Shown here one piece after another: positions 57,475-64,000 of a DNA stretch of 64,000 nt. Numbering within the stretch: position 1 is the first letter of the stretch; each line of letters starts with the position of its first letter. Below the pieces are notes generated by a model. The model was given only the letters and a program-made list of their open reading frames with translations, had not been told where the DNA came from and ran no database searches. Location: positions 6,805,501 to 6,869,500 of the forward strand of contig NC_083506.1 in assembly GCF_032362555.1 (NCBI RefSeq). The letters are read 5' to 3'. The translations under genes and the position numbers were made by a program. Origin of the DNA: Amyelois transitella. Its lineage: Eukaryota > Arthropoda > Insecta > Lepidoptera > Pyralidae.

Positions 57475-58693
57475 GTAATGTCATGCATAATTTTCCCATC
57501 TTCGATTAAATTACAAAACAAACTTTTATTCATAGCCTCGTTTATACGAATATCAAGTTTAGAATTGATTCTTGCTTTTTATTACTTTGTTATTTATTAA
57601 CAGTTTGAAACTTCTCGTAGCTAGGTGTTATGATGTTATAAACTTGGCGGTTTGGTAGTGGAAACTTCCATCTCGGCAAAATTTAAAAATGCAGCAGGAT
57701 TGGAGTATTAATATTATGTACAATGAAGTTTTTTACATAGTAAGTGTAACGGGACTGAAGGGTATAGTGATTCGAAATAAAAGTTTTCAGCTACGTGGTA
57801 ATAGTTAAGTCGTCATACTTACTCGTGCTTCGTAAGTTACATGCCATGTGTGTCCATCTAAACGGTTCAGTTAAATTGGAATTCTACTTGTTCGTAGTTA
57901 GCATCTCCATATTGGCACTTTGTGCGTTAGTAATATGGAAACAAGTGTTTGCACAAAGCCGTGTGCCTAGGTAGTTTGAGAAACGATGTTTGCTTGGAGA
58001 TCTAGTGGTAGTGTAACGGTTGTACGGTTTAGGAGCGGCGCGCGTGGGCGGAGCAACGCGGTCACCTTGAACTTGCCGCGAGAGTCCGCGCGCACCTCCA
58101 CTCGACCCTAGCCAGCTCCGATCACATTTCGATACTCTAATAGTCAACCGCCATTATACCTTTTTTATATTCGTTTATCATAGCTATAAAGCGTTTCTTT
58201 ACCTTTGATCACGGAATGCATAATAAGACAGGTAGGTTTGGATTATTCAGGCAATATAAAACTATGTAATGTGTTAATAATGGCCATAAAAATTAAGGAG
58301 GATTTTAGGTAAAGGTAGCTGGGTAGTTTTTTTCACAAAGCTTATCTTCATAACATATTTCCAGTTGAAGTTTTAAAGTTTGTCGCTAATAAGGATAGTG
58401 ATAGCACACCTACCTTCTTGAATACACTAAATAATCACTTTATTATACGGGCTGTAAAACAATTTTGATGCAACGCGATTTAAAAAAAATATGTTTTAAG
58501 TATTTTTCATCATTACTTATTTTGTACAATATCCAAAAAAGTTAAGTTAGTCGAAAATCACAATCTTATACCTGTTCTAAAATGATAACTTATAATGTAA
58601 TTACACTTTACCTAACCTTGTATTTTAATGAATTGTAACTTACCTGCCTCAATTTAAATGGTCTACTTGTTTATAAAATGTTCATCATGGCAG
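57475..58693. other. grainyhead intron or flank, no exon recognised
   Basis: AT-rich apart from a GC-rich patch at 58020..58130 (AGGAGCGGCGCGCGTGGGC). No frame with domain content. Confidence 0.4.
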
Positions 58694-58965
58694 TGCCGTG
58701 TGGTTCCCGGCACCAATATAAAAAAGAATAGGACCACTCCATCTTTTTCCCATGGATGTCGTGAAAGGCGACTAAGGGATAGGCTTACAAACTTGGGATT
58801 CTTAGTCAGGCGATGGGCTAGCAACCTGTCACTATTTGAATCTCAATTCTATCATTAAGCCAAATAGCAGAACGTGGCCATTCAGTCTTTTCAAGCCAGT
58901 TGGCTCCAGTTCCAGTTGACCCCGCAAGGGATATAGACGTGACCATATGTATGTATGTATGGCAG
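58687..58965 (+). mobile_element. dispersed repeat A, near-intact copy
   Basis: Body 58694..58957 from TGCCGTGTGGTTCCCGGCAC to the (ATGT)n tail. ATGGCAG at 58687..58693 and 58959..58965 is a probable 7-bp target duplication; its left edge is ambiguous because the tail ends in ATGT units. Confidence 0.82.
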
Positions 58966-61900
58966 AAAACTTCAATTATCAGCTGGAATATGTAGTTACG
59001 TTAACTTGTCTTAAATGCTATTTATTACTGTTATCTTATTGGCACATAGTTAATCCTGTTGTACATTATATATCTGTCTGGAAAAATTATATAATAAAGG
59101 TGATATGTTGCAATAACAAACACAAGAAGCAAGGCAAGACTGAAAGTAATCGTTTGCAAACCAACACGACGCAAAAACTTACCACGTGCATGTCATTCAA
59201 ATGGCATGACGCTGATGTTCTACGTCTACGTACAGTGTAGTAAAATTAGTTACGTCGTCTGTTTGCCACCTAGACGAGTTCCACCGCCGCCTCCTATAAA
59301 GCCTGTCAATGAAACGTCTATTCAAATATTATCGCGGTTTTAATTTGTTTTGCTTTTCAGTGTAAACACTACGTTTCCAAAATAGAAGTATAACAAAAAT
59401 ATAAGTAACGTATTTTTTTGTAAAAAAAATAAAACAAATTTGAACTTTCACCAAAAAATCACTTTATACTATTAACGTATCCACCATCTAATCATAAATT
59501 ACAGATATGTTATCTGTTTCTACGACTGGTTTCGGAATGTATTAAGAAAATGGTCTTTAAAAAAGAGGAGGTCGTCAATTTCAAGCGATACCGTGCGTGA
59601 GAATAGCTTTTTGATTACAAACAAATTTATAATGTGGTGGTGTAGTACTTATTTTTAAGTTTATCCACTTGTGTTTTATTAACCTCAAAACTATTAGAAC
59701 TAAATTTTTTTTAAAGGTTATATTGGATGCATGTACAAATTTAACGAATTAAGTTGGAAAGAAAATTTTGAAATACTCATTACGATTAAACACTTCGTTA
59801 GGTAGGTTATTTGATTATTTTTATAGATAAGGTTTAAAATTTATACTTTGGAGAAGTATGAAGCTACAGGTTTTAAAGCCAAATGAATAAATAATTCACT
59901 GCTCTTGATGACGATTCTCTTAGAAGTTAAAACATACATAGTTTCAAGAAATCAAGTTAATCAAAAGTCTATGTTAGTATTTCAATGGTCCTAAAAAGGA
60001 TGATGTTAGTAAAATTGAATAAATAATCCATATATGGATCGGTAGGTAAGTGATAAAAAGTCGGCTGAATCGTTTAGATGGAGCGAGAGGCTGCCTCACC
60101 CACCGTGCCTCCAACACTTTAATGATGACTTTTTGTTGCATTGCGGAGCAAGGCAAGGGCTTAAAGCGAGAATCTGTATGTTACAAATAATAGTAGTTTC
60201 TCATACTTATGTCAAAACCTGTAAAAAATTTAACGTATGTATATCCTAATGATATTATCTTCTATTACTATAAAAATAACAAAATTAGTATCAATATGAT
60301 ATGTCGCTGTCAAATGTCTGTCAAATGCAAAAAAAAATATTAAATATCTTCAATTGTCATATAATGTGAAACAAAAAAACAGTTTTCTGGATTAAACTTA
60401 TTTTTGTAAGGAAAAATTAAAAGAGAGAAAAGAGGTTGATGCAGTCAGTATCATCGGTAGCGAGTAGCCATTCCGCCTTCGCTCGTGTCCGGCGCTGTGT
60501 TGTGAGACAGACGCCCCCCCTCTCCCCCCTGCTCCTCCTGTACCGCAGCCTTATTTTATTGCCTCGCGCTCGCCGCGGCCAGCCCTCGAGATGAGCACCA
60601 TCGCTTCGTTTCTCGCCCCAATCATTATTTAATGTAATTATTTGGCCGGTAAACTGCTTTTTTTTGGAAATCATAACAGTTATGTACACTTTTTATTGGT
60701 TCGGCTCAACTCCAATGTATTTTGTTGTGGCGACGCAGTATAGCTTGTTTCGTCGTATGCCTAAATATTACAATATCTTGGTATTATTTAACTTCGTGTT
60801 TTTTAAATTTAAATAACTGTTTTTGAGTTTACCAATTTAATCATACAACCCAAGCCATAATTAAGTTTTATGTGTAAAACATATTACGCAATTTTATTAA
60901 AATTCAAAGTGGCAGGGTCAATAAACTCGTGAAAGCGGGAGGCATTAAGCTCTTAGCAAAAGACATCAACGGGCCCTCGCGCTCCCGGCTCGTAGCGCGC
61001 GCCCGTAGCGCGGTGGGTGACGTCAACGGAACGTTCACATTGGGACAACATGGCTCTTGCTTTAGGAATTATGTATTAACAATGATAATATTTCGACTTC
61101 AATATTCTATTTAATATCTACGTTTATTATATCTTTTTTATTTCATAATTTTTGATGTAAAACTGACGTTGAGATTATGCGATAGCTCGATGTTAAAATA
61201 GATTTATTGTAGTTTTGTCTATTTGATTATCATATGTGTAGGAAGTATAGTCGCAAAGTAAGTTATTCACTACAGAAGACAGAAGGAGAAAAGAGGAGTG
61301 AAATAATTAAAACAAAAGTACTATATTATGGAAATAAATTGAAAACATTTGACAATAAAATATAATCAATCAATAATCTCTGACATTTTTTCCTAACTCT
61401 ACAAACCATGGCAACCGTTGCTATCTATGCTATATGTATCTTTAACGCCCAACTGATTTAACATGAAGAAGTAACTGAAATTAACACACGGTCTGTAATT
61501 ACCGCATCAAAATAATAGTAAAATAATAATATAGACAACAAGATATGTAGTATTTATATATGAATACTTACATAGATGAAAAAAAATTATCAATAAAAGC
61601 TAAATTTTACCAAAGAACAATTTCCTTTTGTTTATTTTTAAACATCAGATGTTACTTAATTAAAAGTTATGTTATTTCAAACTTCATGTATATTTGGTGA
61701 AATTTGGAACAGTATAATATTGACATCTTAAACAGTTTTCGAAAATTGAATTCCATTACCATCATTAACCCGTCAAGCTAAACGTGGTCTTCGAGTCTTG
61801 AAACTATTAGCTCTGTCTACCTCGTAAAGGATAAATGGTATGTGTTTGTCCGTCTTAAAGAGTTAAGCCTCCAACGAAAAACTACGCCCGCAGCAATACT

Positions 61901-63777
61901 GCAATTCACACCGGAATGCGACTGGGAGAATCATAGAAAACGAAATAATAAGAGACAATAGAAATGCCATTATGTATAGTCCATTTCTTTAGGTATTGAA
62001 AAAAAAACCTTGATAAGTCTTTTTGTTAAAAAATTTTTTTAATCAATTAATAGCAATGGGAAAATAACCATAGTACTTTATGTAATAAATATTTTAAGTT
62101 TACGTACATATAGATTGAAAATAATTTTAAGTTTACTTGCACATAGTCACGTCTATGTTTTTTGCGGGGTTGACAGAGCCAACAGTCTCGAGAGTCTTAG
62201 AGAAGTCTCAGAAAAGACTAAAATTTAGCTGTATGGCTTCATGATTTTTCATTTTATGATTGTTTACATGTATTCCAGTACCTAAATAAATGGACTATAA
62301 TTGAAACTAAAGGAATGTATCATCGTTGTGCCACGCAGTTATGTTTTAAAGCTGTTAAAAAAGATAAAAACTGTATTGTCAATAGTCAATGCTATTGATG
62401 ATTGATATCAATTGCGACGACATATTCACTAGTTTTACCATTTCTATAGCCTTATATTATTAAAAATTCTACAATGGCAATCGATGAGAGTCTACAGTGA
62501 CCACCAGATAAACAGAGTTCAGTGTGTCCTCTAAAAATTAACGATCATCCTTTCTACCTGACGCCCGCGCCGACTGCAAATAAAAAACGGTTTCCCCGCA
62601 AAGGGTTCAGGTTTACTTCCCATCACATGGAGGCTGTGGATGCCGCACACATGTTTATAGTTATACTATAAACACACACAAACACATGCGCACGAGCACG
62701 TTACTTGGCCCGAAGCCGTCGTCGGACATCTCGAACTCGGTGGGGGATAACATTTCTTTCGAACGTAAGAATAGCATGGATCCAATTTATTTAATAACGG
62801 GATCGGTTATTTAAAAATGGTTTTAAATTTTTGTTGTTGACAATTATAACAATGACATATAACATCTTTATTCCTTGCGGGGTAACCAGAGTCAACAGTC
62901 TGGAAATGACTATAAGGCGACATTTAAATGGCTTAATATGTTGACATCAAAAAGTGACAGAAGTCTGGTCCATCGCTAAGAAGTATCCCAAGTTTATTAG
63001 CCTGAATTTTAGTGTCGAAAGATTGTAAAACAGGAGAGCAGACACACACACTTTGTTTTTTCTTTACTACGAGAATAGCATGGAAGTTCAAACATTAAAA
63101 AATATATATATAATTCTTTTATGATGTTTACGTTGAAATGATGACCAAAGTCAGTTGTTATTGAAAGGAAAAACACGTGAGATTTTATTTTTTATCAAAG
63201 GTTTTTGTTGAAATCATCTGCAATTAGATGATCCTAAATTTGATGTTTTATAGTAAGTACTGTAATAAATCTGAGAAACATAAATGATTGTATTTATGTG
63301 AATTTAAATAATACACACATTTATGTTTATATTGCTACTAGGAAATCATAAAGGACAAACAATGCTCCTTAAAGACTTACTTCAAAAGCATTTATTTCAG
63401 TTAAAAGGCCATATCCACTATGTTTGAGCATACTTTATTATTTTTCTTGGCCACAGACCTTACAAAAGCGGATCCATTATAGGGTTTTATTATCTTCCAT
63501 CAAGGTCTGAAATCGTAAGGCATCGGTGATACAAAAACGCTGGTTAGTTGGTCTTTTAAAAAGTATATCTATTTAAACAGGAATACGATTGAAAATGAAA
63601 GTGAACAGTTTTGGAAAGTAAGTAATCCTAGAGATACGCAATGTTTTTATTAATTCCCGGGGATGCCTTTGTGGTCGGAATCGTTCAAGTTTATTAGTCC
63701 CGTTGTTTGAACTTCATTCGCGGCTTGGTAATCAATATTTTAATAAAAGTAATAATAAATCCATAATCCCAATCACA
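58966..63777. other. grainyhead intron or flank with GC-rich patches and repeat scraps
   Basis: GC-rich patches at 60440..60600 and 60930..61045 (CGGGCCCTCGCGCTCCCGG) could be alternative promoters or first exons, but no splice-consistent coding frame was found. Tail fragments of repeat A occur near 61760..61840, 62140..62230 and 62860..62995. Otherwise nothing is recognised. Confidence 0.4.
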
Positions 63778-63962
63778 ATTTATAAATGCGAAAGTAATTT
63801 TATTTGTTTGTTGTCTCTTCACGCGTTATTTTCGTGAAATTTTGTAAATATAATATAATCAAGAGTCTGGAGAAGGATATAGAGTACTTTTTATCCCCGT
63901 TAAAAATAAAGTTCCCGAGGGATATGTGTTCGTGCAGGCGCAGCTGCGGGTAAAAGCTAGAT
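63778..63962 (+). mobile_element. short Helitron-like element
   Basis: Begins near TTTATAAATGCGAAAGTAAT, contains TTTATCCCCGTTAAAAATAA and AGTTCCCGAGGGATATGTG, and ends GCAGCTGCGGGTAAAAGCTAG. The layout (CGAAAG start, TTTTTATCCC, TTCCCG-GGG, CTAG end) parallels the Lep1 copies but the sequence is a different subfamily. Confidence 0.55.
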
Positions 63963-64000
63963 AAAAATAAATATATAATGTATGAATATGTTTATTTGCA

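Noticed and set aside
57008-57499. 163-residue minus-strand ORF
   Set aside because: It is antisense to the grainyhead coding exon and His/Val-rich as expected from the complement.

Overview
The window looks like nuclear DNA of a moth or butterfly. The genes are intron-rich with GT-AG junctions. The non-coding DNA is AT-rich and packed with repeats typical of Lepidoptera: Lep1-type Helitrons, tRNA-headed SINEs, short repeats ending in (ATGT)n or starting with (CATA)n, an RTE-like LINE, and hAT, pogo and mariner relics. Five protein genes are well supported, and the 3' end of a sixth lies at the left edge.

Layout. 1-3192 (+): the last three exons of an unidentified gene, probably a transcription factor, with a Helitron-derived intron. 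4585-5521: a TIR element carrying two convergent ORF starts, one of them a THAP zinc finger. 6685-10038 (-): a complete RTE-like retrotransposon with an intact 1029-residue ORF and a 12-bp target duplication. 10605-20828 (+): TRAPPC8, a tether subunit of the TRAPPIII complex, in 19 exons. 26441-29510 (+): casein kinase 2 alpha, 6 exons. 35446-38548 (-): CTU2/NCS2 of the tRNA U34 2-thiolation complex, 4 exons. 39846-41912: a hAT element with an 8-bp target duplication, with a second copy of the two-ORF THAP element nested inside. 42533-48885 (+): translation elongation factor eEF1-delta, 6 coding exons, with a pogo-like element and another TIR element in its third intron. 49195-49616 (-): a mariner relic. 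56848-57474 (+): the first coding exon of grainyhead; the rest of that gene lies beyond the right edge. 57475-64000 is its repeat-filled first intron or flank.

The genes form no operon-like unit. They are housekeeping genes (vesicle tethering, kinase, tRNA modification, translation) beside two developmental or regulatory genes. One functional link is visible: the eEF1-delta product carries the acidic [10 protein letters not shown] motif, a recognised CK2 site type in this factor family, and the CK2 catalytic subunit is encoded about 13 kb upstream.

The points most worth a second look are the two matching copies of a THAP-carrying TIR element with convergent ORF starts; three independent decayed partial exon duplications just downstream of GC-rich exons; a TRAPPC8 junction whose homology-preferred donor is GA instead of GT; and the nested, datable transposon insertions. 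Exon boundaries were worked out by hand from reading-frame continuity, splice signals and remembered homologues; no database search was run.
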